Positions 1 to 5,934 of a stretch of DNA of 7,269 nucleotides are shown one piece after another. The notes below the pieces were generated by a model, which did no database searches, was not told the DNA's origin, and saw nothing but the letters and a program-made list of their open reading frames with translations. The first letter of the stretch is position 1; every line of letters begins with the position of its first letter. A program made the position numbers and the translations under genes. The DNA lies in NCBI GenBank assembly GCA_963661325.1, contig CAVLBP010000115.1:1-7269 (forward strand), in the 5' to 3' direction. The stretch comes from Pararoseburia sp963661325. GTDB taxonomy: Bacteria; Bacillota; Clostridia; Lachnospirales; Lachnospiraceae.

Positions 1-309
1 GGATGTACCCGAGAGGCGCAACCGCACACGGATGTTCGTTTGCGCCGGTTGCCACAGGTTGCTTAGGCGAAATGCCCAGTTCTTAGAAACTCTTATGTGT
101 GGCGCTCTGAATATCTGTCATCGGTGGACATATCCTGCCGCTTGTCGAAGCCGTGCAAGAGACAGTTTCCAATCAAGCAAATTCCTCTTTAAGAGACGAG
201 ACGAATTGGCTCCCATGTTTTCCCGTCTGCCTCCCCTGTGCCCCCTTCCTGTCTTCCGGCTCGCGCCCCCTCTCCACCGCCCTCTGGCAAAATTATGTTT
301 TGCTTTTTT
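1..309 (+). ncRNA. Unidentified structured RNA (or structured 3' UTR), truncated at the window edge, with C-rich tail
   Basis: No protein family is recognisable here in any frame, but the + strand folds well and ends in an intrinsic terminator. A first hairpin pairs 15-21 (GGCGCAA) with 40-46 (TTGCGCC) and continues inward past two C-U mismatches to a CGGA loop. A second, branched one pairs 86-94 (GAAACTCTT) with 157-169, allowing a 4-nt bulge, and 97-103 (GTGTGGC) with 150-156 (GCCGTGC). Inside it lies a small hairpin, TGTC 116-119 with GACA 127-130. From 211 to 285 the strand is extremely C-rich: 40 C and only 13 purines in 75 nt. This stretch includes CCTCCCC at 230-236, so it would be largely unpaired and complementary to Shine-Dalgarno sequences. 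I could not match it to 6S, RNase P, tmRNA, SRP RNA or a known riboswitch. It may instead be the 3' UTR of a gene to the left. The 5' end is not in the window. Confidence 0.5.
287..309 (+). terminator. Intrinsic terminator of the left-end RNA
   Basis: GCAAAA (287-292) pairs with TTTTGC (298-303) around a TTATG loop and is followed directly by six T (304-309). The stem is short and A/T-rich, so it may leak. Read on the minus strand the hairpin is followed by CAGAGGG with no U-run, which assigns it to the + strand. Confidence 0.7.
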
Positions 310-328
310 CTATGGTCTGTGGTATCGT
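300..328 (+). promoter_or_regulatory. Possible weak extended -10 promoter for the SEC-C gene
   Basis: TTGCTT (300-305) lies 17 nt from TATCGT (323-328), and a TGG (320-322) precedes the -10, giving an extended -10 element. Transcription would begin near 335 and leave a leader of about 30 nt before the SEC-C start. The hexamers match consensus only in part, and the -35 overlaps the terminator of the upstream RNA. Read-through from the left is an equally good explanation for expression of the gene. Confidence 0.3.
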
Positions 329-365
329 ATATGTGCTACAAAAGTGATAAAGGATGGAAAAAGAT

Positions 366-875
366 ATGGCATTATTACAGGAATGGCAGAAAATCTCCTA
401 CAATCAGGAGCAGGATCGTGCCACATTACAGAGATTTTGGCAGAATTATTTCTTGATCGAGAAGGGTATCTATGAGAAATTATTGGACAACCCGGATGAA
501 GAAGTTTCTGGAACCGTCAAGGAATTGGCAGATAAGTATGAGATTGACATTATGGCAATGACCGGATTTTTGGACGGCATCAACGACAGTCTGATCACAC
601 CGAACCCGATCGAGACCATGGAAGAGGACACCGTAGTTTCTCTGGCTTTCGATAAGGAAAAGTTATATGAGAACATGGTAGATGCAAAGGCTGACTGGCT
701 CTATGAACTTCCACAGTGGGATGAGATCTTTGATGCTGAAAGGAAAAAGGCACTGTATCGTCAGGCAAAGAATGCACACACGATCCGTAATACTGAAAAG
801 GTAGGACGTAATGATCCTTGTCCTTGCGGATCAGGTCGCAAGTACAAGCAGTGCTGTGGCAAGAAAAATAAATAA
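366..875 (+). CDS. Small SEC-C metal-binding motif protein
   Basis: A 169-residue, acidic, probably cytoplasmic protein with a predicted helical N-terminal part (MALLQEWQKIS...) and a C-terminal SEC-C motif, GRNDPCPCGSGRKYKQCCG. The zinc ligands in this fold are the CxC pair and the final CC pair, here C152, C154, C163 and C164. The same motif ends SecA in many bacteria, where it binds zinc and contacts SecB and the ribosome. In small stand-alone proteins like this one the partner is unknown, so I infer only a zinc-dependent protein- or nucleic-acid-contact role. I chose ATG 366 over ATG 354 because AGGATGG (351-357) lies 8 nt upstream of 366, a normal ribosome-binding distance, while 354 has purines directly abutting it. 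A 173-residue version from 354 remains possible. The gene is monocistronic, with terminators on both sides. Confidence 0.88.
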   Translation: MALLQEWQKISYNQEQDRATLQRFWQNYFLIEKGIYEKLLDNPDEEVSGTVKELADKYEIDIMAMTGFLDGINDSLITPNPIETMEEDTVVSLAFDKEKLYENMVDAKADWLYELPQWDEIFDAERKKALYRQAKNAHTIRNTEKVGRNDPCPCGSGRKYKQCCGKKNK

Positions 876-886
876 GAAATATCAAT

Positions 887-936
887 AAAAGCCTCTGACT
901 TAGGATGTGGATGCATCTTAAGCCAGAGGCTTTTTT
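887..936. terminator. Long bidirectional terminator between convergent SEC-C gene and aro operon
   Basis: AAAAGCCTCTG (887-897) pairs perfectly with CAGAGGCTTTT (924-934). After one A-C mismatch, CTTAGGATG (899-907) pairs with CATCTTAAG (914-922) around a 6-nt loop. On the + strand the stem runs into six T (931-936), which ends the SEC-C transcript. On the minus strand the U-run is TTTTATT, downstream of the aroA stop at 952-954. Twenty paired positions make it much stronger than an average intrinsic terminator, fitting a role in insulating two convergent transcripts. Confidence 0.9.
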
Positions 937-951
937 GTATGGATCATCCAT

Positions 952-2229
952 CTAGGATGTGATCTTTTGTAAAGCATCATAAAAGTTTGGATAGGAGATG
1001 ACAACGCAATCCGGATCATCAAAGGTCGTTACACCGTCTGCGGCAAGTCCGGCAATGGCAAAGGACATGGCAATGCGGTGATCTGCATAGGTCTTGATCT
1101 GAGTACCATGTATAGACCGCCCACCATGAATGATCATGCCGTCCTCTGTGCCGATGGCATCAGCCCCCATGGCATTGAGATTTTCTACAACCGAGGTGAC
1201 ACGGTCAGACTCTTTAACGCGGAGTTCTTTGGCATCCCGGATGATGGTTTCTCCATCTGCAAAAGCAGCCATGACAGCGATGACCGGGATCTCGTCGATC
1301 AGTGTTGGAATCAGGTCGCCCTCAATGATGGTGCCGTGCAAAGAAGAAGATCGTACGAGCAGATCGCAGACTTCTTCTCCGGATACCTTGCGTCTGTTTT
1401 CGTAAGAAATATCTGCACCCATCTGCTCGGCAACTTTTAGGATACCGTCGCGGGTAGGGTTACAGTTGACATTGTAGATCATAAGTTCTGCATTCGGAAC
1501 GATAGAAGCGGCTGCGATAAAATATGCAGCGGAAGAAATATCGCCCGGAATCTGAATCTTTTGTCCGACCAGGTGGGGATTGCCCTCAATACTTGCGGTT
1601 CTTCCCTCGGAGACAACCTTTGCACCAAATCCACTCAGCATAAGTTCGGTGTGGTTACGGGATATGACCGGCTCTGTGACGGAAGTCGTGCCGTCGCAGT
1701 AAAGACCAGCCAAAAGAACCGCAGATTTGACCTGGGCGGAGGCCACAGGAGAGTCATAGTGGATGGCATGCAGATCACCGCCTTGGATCTCTAAAGGAGC
1801 ACAGTCATTGCCGTGCAGGGAGGTGATCCTTGCCCCCATCATGGAAAGCGGTCTTATGATACGCTGCATCGGTCTTTTCTGGATGGATGCATCCCCATTT
1901 AAGGTAGAGGTAAAAGGACAGCCGGATAGGATACCGCTGATCAGTCTTGTGGTCGTACCGCTGTTGCCGACATCCAAAATGTCCTTTGGTTCCGTCAGAC
2001 CATGCAAGCCCTTTCCCCGGATCACTACATGATCGGCATCTTGTTCGATGGCAATGCCCATTTTTTGAAAACAGGCGATCGTGGAGCGACAGTCGGCTCC
2101 GTCTAAAAATCCGGTCAACTCGGTCGTACCATCGGCAATGGCACCGAACATGACTCCGCGGTGTGATATGGACTTATCACCCGGAACATGGATCTGACCT
2201 TTGATATGATTTGCTTTTTTGATTTCCAT
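952..2229 (-). CDS. aroA: 3-phosphoshikimate 1-carboxyvinyltransferase (EPSP synthase, class II type)
   Basis: AroA transfers the enolpyruvyl group of PEP to shikimate-3-phosphate to give EPSP, the sixth shikimate-pathway step, in the cytoplasm. The 425-residue length is normal for the family. Visible motifs in order are PGDKSISHR (16-24), GNSGTTTR (88-95), SAQVK (164-168), RNHTE (191-195), NPTR (257-260), IDEIPVIAV (311-319, with the conserved acid D312), RVKESDR (337-343, with E340) and DHRIAMSF (383-390). The set GDKS, SAQxK, RxHTE and NxTR is the described signature of class II EPSP synthases, the class containing glyphosate-insensitive enzymes. The residue matching E. coli G96 is still glycine (G91), not the alanine of CP4, so tolerance cannot be read from sequence alone. 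Start: ATG at 2229 with GAGGT 6 nt upstream. It is the last gene of the leftward aroF-tyrA-aroA operon, 18 nt after tyrA. Confidence 0.97.
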   Translation of the reverse strand: MEIKKANHIKGQIHVPGDKSISHRGVMFGAIADGTTELTGFLDGADCRSTIACFQKMGIAIEQDADHVVIRGKGLHGLTEPKDILDVGNSGTTTRLISGILSGCPFTSTLNGDASIQKRPMQRIIRPLSMMGARITSLHGNDCAPLEIQGGDLHAIHYDSPVASAQVKSAVLLAGLYCDGTTSVTEPVISRNHTELMLSGFGAKVVSEGRTASIEGNPHLVGQKIQIPGDISSAAYFIAAASIVPNAELMIYNVNCNPTRDGILKVAEQMGADISYENRRKVSGEEVCDLLVRSSSLHGTIIEGDLIPTLIDEIPVIAVMAAFADGETIIRDAKELRVKESDRVTSVVENLNAMGADAIGTEDGMIIHGGRSIHGTQIKTYADHRIAMSFAIAGLAADGVTTFDDPDCVVISYPNFYDALQKITS

Positions 2230-2247
2230 TTTCTTACCTCGGATAGT

Positions 2248-3342
2248 CTAGGATTCATGAATCGTGTAATGCTTACTGAGAACAAGTTCTGCTGCATCCA
2301 TGGCAGCCTGGTCGTATAACTCGATACGCAATACACCCTTTTCAAATTCTCTATTGTGTACAATACCAATGTTCTTGATACTGATGCCATTGGCTGCCAG
2401 TGTCGTTGCAATGGTGGCAATGGCACCGGCTTCATCTGCAAGATCCAGATAAAACTCGTAGGACGAAGGGAGTACCCCTTGTTTTTTGAGGGGGAGATCA
2501 TCCCGATAGTCTTTTGCCGAAGAAAAGAGTTTTATCACAGCATCTTCCTTTTGGTCTGTGATGGAAGTGATAAAATCCTGTAAACTTTTTTGGTAAAGGG
2601 CAGCGGCTTTTAAGATCTCATCCTTATTGGTGGCGCAGATGTGCTGCCACATGACAGGAGAGGAGGAGGCGATCCTTGTAATATCGCGGAAACCACCGGC
2701 GGCGATCGTTTTCATGGTTTCATCCGCAAAATCGTTCTCTGCAACAAAATTGACAAGAGACGCTGCAATGACGTGTGGCAGATGACTGATGCAGGCTGTT
2801 GCAAAATCATGCTTTTCCGGGCTCATGATCAGTGTGAGCGCACCAAAAGAGGCGATAAAGGCAGAAAAATCTGCCAGTCGTTCTTTGTCAAAATCATCTG
2901 TTACCGTAAGGATATAATAAGCATTTTCCAAAAGGTATGGACTGGAGTGATCGTAACCGATGGCTTCCGAACCTGCCATCGGATGTCCGCCGATAAAACG
3001 GGAGGTCAGTCCCAGGTCGGCAACGGCTTTTGTGATGTCGCCTTTAACGCTTCCTACATCTGTGATGATGCAGTGGGAGGGTAAAAGGTCAGCCAGGCGG
3101 GTAAGGTAATCGACATTGACCTTGACCGGTCCACATAAAAACAAAATATCACAATCCGAAAAAGCCTCCAAAGGCAGCATGGTATCGTTCGTGATAATGC
3201 CATCTGCATAGGCAGCCTGTATGGTGCTTTCGCTTGAGGCGATCGCGATCATTTCCGTTTGTGGGTATTTTTTCTTGATAATCTTAGCGATGGATCCACC
3301 GATCAATCCCAGACCGATAAATCCGATTTTGGGGTATAACAT
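2248..3342 (-). CDS. tyrA: Prephenate dehydrogenase with C-terminal ACT domain
   Basis: Oxidatively decarboxylates prephenate to 4-hydroxyphenylpyruvate, the branch-point step to tyrosine, using a nicotinamide cofactor. The 364-residue protein starts with a Rossmann fold, GLGLIGGS at 10-17. TDVGSVK (94-100) and GGHPMAGSE (118-126) follow, the latter carrying a conserved active-site histidine, then SHLPH (186-190) with a second conserved histidine region and GFRDITRIASSSP (217-229). Residues of about 294-358 form an ACT domain (EFYLDLADEAGAIATIA...), a small amino-acid-binding module. In this family it is thought to mediate feedback control by tyrosine or another aromatic amino acid; the ligand is inferred. 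No chorismate mutase domain is fused. The start is ATG 3342 with AGGAG 6 nt upstream. The gene sits between aroF and aroA with 18-nt gaps on both sides, so it is very likely co-transcribed. Confidence 0.96.
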   Translation of the reverse strand: MLYPKIGFIGLGLIGGSIAKIIKKKYPQTEMIAIASSESTIQAAYADGIITNDTMLPLEAFSDCDILFLCGPVKVNVDYLTRLADLLPSHCIITDVGSVKGDITKAVADLGLTSRFIGGHPMAGSEAIGYDHSSPYLLENAYYILTVTDDFDKERLADFSAFIASFGALTLIMSPEKHDFATACISHLPHVIAASLVNFVAENDFADETMKTIAAGGFRDITRIASSSPVMWQHICATNKDEILKAAALYQKSLQDFITSITDQKEDAVIKLFSSAKDYRDDLPLKKQGVLPSSYEFYLDLADEAGAIATIATTLAANGISIKNIGIVHNREFEKGVLRIELYDQAAMDAAELVLSKHYTIHES

Positions 3343-3360
3343 ATTCTTCTCCTTATGTAA

Positions 3361-4374
3361 CTATAATGTCCGGCCTGCAAGTGAAATATAAGGCTTTAAG
3401 TTCTCCATGACGGAAGCAAACTGGTCAAAGTCCAGAGACTGCGGACCATCAGACAGGGCGTGTGCCGGATCATTGTGAACTTCGATCATAAGTCCGTCAG
3501 CACCGCAGGCAATGGCTGCCTTTGCCAAAGGTTCTACGAAAGAGCGTACGCCGGTAGCATGGCTTGGATCAACGATGACCGGAAGGTGTGTACGTTCTTT
3601 TAAAACACAGACGGCAGAAAGATCTAAGGTATTTCTTGTGGAAGTCTCATAGGTACGGATACCGCGCTCGCACAGGGCTACCTTGGAACTGCCGGATGAC
3701 ATGATGTATTCTGCGGCATTTAACCATTCATCGATCGTAGCACAAAGTCCGCGCTTTAGCAGTACCGGCATACCGGTTTTTCCGACTTCTTTTAAGAGTT
3801 CAAAATTTTGCATATTGCGGGCACCGACCTGTAACATATCTACATATTTAAAAGCAGATTCCACAGCATGGGCTGAGGTGACTTCACAGATGGTAGCAAG
3901 ACCGGTTTCTTTGGATGCAGTCTGCATATAGCGGAGCCCGTCTTCTTCCAAGCCCTGAAAAGAGTATGGGGAAGTACGTGGCTTGTAGGCGCCACCGCGT
4001 AAGATGGTCGCTCCCTGTTTTTTTACGGCTCTGGCGATCGTAAGCAGTTGTTCTTCCGATTCTACGGCACAAGGACCGGACATGATCGTGATGTTGTCAG
4101 GACCGATCTTGGTGTCTTTGACAGCAAATTCGGTTGGCTGTGGATGGAATTTCTTGTTGGCAAGTTTGTAACTCTCTGTGACTGGGATCATCTTGTCGAC
4201 GATCGGATTGGACTCGATGGCAGTCAGGTCGATCTTGGTCTTATCACCGATCAGACCGATGATCGTGACTTCCTCGCCGCGGGACAGATGTGTATGCAAT
4301 CCTGTGGCTTCGATATCTTTTATAAAGGCATGCAGGGCATCCTCAGATGTTTGTGGTTTTACTACTAAGATCAT
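3361..4374 (-). CDS. aroF: 3-deoxy-7-phosphoheptulonate (DAHP) synthase, type I-beta with N-terminal regulatory domain
   Basis: Condenses PEP and erythrose-4-phosphate to DAHP, the entry step of the shikimate pathway. The 337-residue protein has an N-terminal ferredoxin-like (ACT-like) domain, about 1-68, followed by the TIM-barrel catalytic domain. Visible motifs are SGPCAVES (99-106), RGGAYKPRTSPYSFQG (126-141), LLKRG (205-209), VDPSHATG (268-275) and IEVHNDP (297-303). The expected metal ligands C102, H272, E298 and D309 are all present, at the numbering I recall for the Thermotoga maritima enzyme, so the architecture matches closely. In that enzyme the N-terminal domain gives allosteric inhibition by tyrosine, and the same is inferred here. 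The start is ATG 4374 with AAGGAG about 9 nt upstream; a nearby ATG at 4381 is out of frame. It is the first gene of the operon, directly downstream of the 4411-4439 promoter. Confidence 0.96.
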   Translation of the reverse strand: MILVVKPQTSEDALHAFIKDIEATGLHTHLSRGEEVTIIGLIGDKTKIDLTAIESNPIVDKMIPVTESYKLANKKFHPQPTEFAVKDTKIGPDNITIMSGPCAVESEEQLLTIARAVKKQGATILRGGAYKPRTSPYSFQGLEEDGLRYMQTASKETGLATICEVTSAHAVESAFKYVDMLQVGARNMQNFELLKEVGKTGMPVLLKRGLCATIDEWLNAAEYIMSSGSSKVALCERGIRTYETSTRNTLDLSAVCVLKERTHLPVIVDPSHATGVRSFVEPLAKAAIACGADGLMIEVHNDPAHALSDGPQSLDFDQFASVMENLKPYISLAGRTL

Positions 4375-4410
4375 AGTGCATTTCTCCTTCTCATACTAAA
4401 TACAAATTTT

Positions 4411-4439
4411 ATCATAGTCACTTTTTTTCTTAAAGTCAA
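4411..4439 (-). promoter_or_regulatory. Promoter of the aroF-tyrA-aroA operon
   Basis: On the minus strand TTGACT (4434-4439) and TATGAT (4411-4416) are separated by exactly 17 nt. Each hexamer matches the housekeeping sigma consensus at five of six positions. Transcription should start near 4404, leaving about 30 nt of leader before the aroF ATG. That leaves no room for an attenuator or T-box, so control probably acts at the promoter, through the adjacent dyad, and through enzyme feedback. Confidence 0.75.
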
Positions 4440-4466
4440 CACTTTAAAGCGTAAAAGTTTAAAGTG
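4440..4466. promoter_or_regulatory. Operator-like perfect inverted repeat next to the aro promoter
   Basis: CACTTTAAA (4440-4448) and TTTAAAGTG (4458-4466) are exact reverse complements separated by 9 nt. The dyad directly abuts the -35 box of the leftward aro promoter and lies 41 nt upstream of the rightward gene at 4508. Further half-site-like copies occur nearby: CACTTT at 4419-4424, AAAGTC at 4432-4437 and AAAGTG at 4488-4493. The symmetry and position suggest a dimeric regulator of the aro operon, the divergent gene or both. The regulator is not encoded in this window, and I do not recognise the motif as that of a named factor. Confidence 0.55.
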
Positions 4467-4507
4467 CGAAAAATAATCAAATCTTAAAAAGTGGGAAGAC
4501 TACTTTT

Positions 4508-5737
4508 ATGAAAGTAAAAGAAACATGTATCATTGCCTGCTTTGTGATCGCTTTGCTTGGCATGCGGCAGACTTTGGAAGCAAAAAGAATGTCGGAGGAG
4601 ATCATAGAAAAGGGACAGATCCTTTACGAACTGGGAGGAGGCAGCAATTCCATTTTAAATCCGGAAACAGTAACAGAAGAGGATCTTCCCATTCTTTTAA
4701 AAAATCCAAGAAGAGAGGGCTATCTCTTTGGCGGCTGGTATCTGGATGAAAATTGGGAAAAACGGATCTATCGTATAGAAGATACCGAGGGAAAACGGCT
4801 GTATGCCAAATGGAATCTTTGCATCGAGCCAAACCGCAATGTCCAGGAATATCCTTATAAGGCAAGCAGCGGTGATCTTTTGCTCAAGGACCTGACCTAT
4901 AGTTTTTTGTATGAACTGGAAACTCCGGGCAATCCCGGAACCCGGATCCAGGACCTTTTGCAGCAAAAGTATGCGTCCGAATACCAGTGCCCGCAGGGGC
5001 TTTGCATCACACCGGACTATATCATCGTATCTTCCTATGCATTGGAAGAAGATAAGTTGGGTGCGCTGACCCTCTACGACCGGACAACTCATACCTATAT
5101 CATGTCTTTTGGCATGGAGGCAGACAGTCATCTTGGCGGGATCGCTTATGACGGCAAGGCACTCTGGATCTGTCATTCCAATACTAAAGAAGTGGAGCGG
5201 ATCTCTTATGCCTTTATCAAAAAACTGGCGGGACTGAGCCGGCAGAATTTTATCGACATTACATCTTGCTTTGAGCGCTATCCGGTCGATAATACGCCAT
5301 CTGCCATTGCCTGTATGGACGGTCGGATCTATGTTGCAACCCACCATGTCTACACCCCGGGCATCATGTATGCTTATGCCTATGATGGCAAAAGTCTGGC
5401 AGTAGAAAAAAAGTTTTTGCTGCCGGCAAAGGTGCAGGGGCTGAGCCGGGATGAGACCGGGCGGATCCTCTTAAGTTTATCCTATGGACGCAACCAGTCT
5501 TCATATTTAAATGTTTATCCGGATATGGATGCCTTGCAGAAAAATTTCTGGGAACCGGCGGTGCGGGTGGAAATGCCGCCGGGATCCGAGGCGATCGCTG
5601 TGGAAAACGGACTTTGCTATGTCCTTTTTGAGACGGCTTCCTATAAATATTTTGAGGGGAGTGACGGCAAGGGAACCTGCAAGTATCCGCTGGATAAAAT
5701 CCTCCTGCTTTCCGAGGAGAGTATTTTTTACGATTGA
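4508..5737 (+). CDS. Exported protein with one InlB B-repeat (Listeria-Bacteroides repeat) and a probable beta-propeller
   Basis: Not recognised as a characterised protein. Its 409 residues begin with a basic start (MKVKE) and a hydrophobic run (about 6-19), then LEA-K near 23-26, so it is a signal peptide or an uncleaved membrane anchor. Residues of about 38-102 match the Listeria-Bacteroides (Flg_new) repeat: ILYELGGGSN, NPRREGYLFGGWYLDENW and a terminal LYAKW. Only one copy is present; related surface proteins often have several. From about 160 on, short blade-opening motifs recur: QGLCITPD (163), GGIAYDGKALW (210), SAIACMDGRIYVA (265), QGLSRDETGRILLS (310) and EAIAVENGLCYVL (360). This spacing of about 45-55 residues suggests a beta-propeller. 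No LPxTG signal ends the protein. An extracellular binding role is inferred. The start codon lies in the loop of a small hairpin (TACTTT 4501-4506 with AAAGTA 4511-4516), and the ribosome binding site (GTGGGAAG) is weak. No clear terminator follows; only GGCAAAAGCC and a short T-rich run occur near 5743-5757. Confidence 0.85.
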   Translation: MKVKETCIIACFVIALLGMRQTLEAKRMSEEIIEKGQILYELGGGSNSILNPETVTEEDLPILLKNPRREGYLFGGWYLDENWEKRIYRIEDTEGKRLYAKWNLCIEPNRNVQEYPYKASSGDLLLKDLTYSFLYELETPGNPGTRIQDLLQQKYASEYQCPQGLCITPDYIIVSSYALEEDKLGALTLYDRTTHTYIMSFGMEADSHLGGIAYDGKALWICHSNTKEVERISYAFIKKLAGLSRQNFIDITSCFERYPVDNTPSAIACMDGRIYVATHHVYTPGIMYAYAYDGKSLAVEKKFLLPAKVQGLSRDETGRILLSLSYGRNQSSYLNVYPDMDALQKNFWEPAVRVEMPPGSEAIAVENGLCYVLFETASYKYFEGSDGKGTCKYPLDKILLLSEESIFYD

Positions 5738-5795
5738 CGGTGGCAAAAGCCGATTTTACAAGGGCTGCTGTTGACAGATGCATATGATTTCTTTA

Positions 5796-5823
5796 TTGAC
5801 AAATAGTGGGGATATGTTAGAAT
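5796..5823 (+). promoter_or_regulatory. Strong extended -10 promoter of leuS
   Basis: A perfect TTGACA (5796-5801), a 16-nt spacer and TAGAAT (5818-5823, five of six) form the core. TGT at 5815-5817 adds an extended -10 element. The predicted start near 5830 gives a leader of about 158 nt. A second perfect TTGACA lies at 5771-5776, with TATTGA 17 nt downstream (5794-5799), so a weaker tandem promoter is possible. The stretch 5738-5795 holds nothing else that I can identify. Confidence 0.8.
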
Positions 5824-5833
5824 AAACCATGAA

Positions 5834-5865
5834 ATGCATTTGTGATATGGCTATCGTGAATGTAT
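5834..5865 (+). other. 14-bp hairpin in the position of T-box Stem I
   Basis: A5834 to A5847 pairs without interruption with T5852 to T5865 around a TGGC loop. The 14 pairs include four G-U wobbles, three of them consecutive (5841-5843 with 5856-5858). It is the only substantial structure between the leuS transcription start and Stem III, so it either replaces Stem I or is what remains of it. A CTA leucine codon spans the loop edge at 5851-5853, but no internal specifier loop is apparent. Confidence 0.6.
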
Positions 5866-5934
5866 AAATGAAATCGACTAGGAAAGGTATCTGTATCATA
5901 CGAAATAGAGTGGTACCACGGAGTAAGATACTTC

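Noticed and set aside
1..30. tRNA-like start (GGATGTACCCGAGAGGC resembles a class II tRNA D-arm)
   Set aside because: No anticodon arm, T-arm motif (GGTTCGA) or acceptor partner follows at the expected distance.
98..107. TGTGGCGCTC, identical as I recall to a segment of E. coli 6S RNA
   Set aside because: The match is only ten bases. The surrounding fold is a branched set of hairpins rather than the long rod with central bubble of 6S RNA, so the identity is probably chance.
32..475. Open reading frame of 147 codons on the + strand across the left end
   Set aside because: It runs through the hairpins, the C-rich tract and the terminator, overlaps the well-supported SEC-C gene in another frame, and resembles no protein family. 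The composition looks like non-coding sequence.
595..951. 118-codon minus-strand frame over the SEC-C gene and terminator
   Set aside because: It crosses the strong bidirectional terminator and is antisense to conserved SEC-C residues; no independent support.
4529..4540. Possible lipobox IIAC (residues 8-11) in the exported protein
   Set aside because: Too close to the N-terminus: there is no hydrophobic segment before the cysteine, and the hydrophobic run continues after it, which fits a Sec signal or anchor better.
4697..5347. 216-codon open frame antisense to the exported protein
   Set aside because: It lies wholly within a gene with recognisable repeat and propeller motifs on the other strand, and its product shows no family features.
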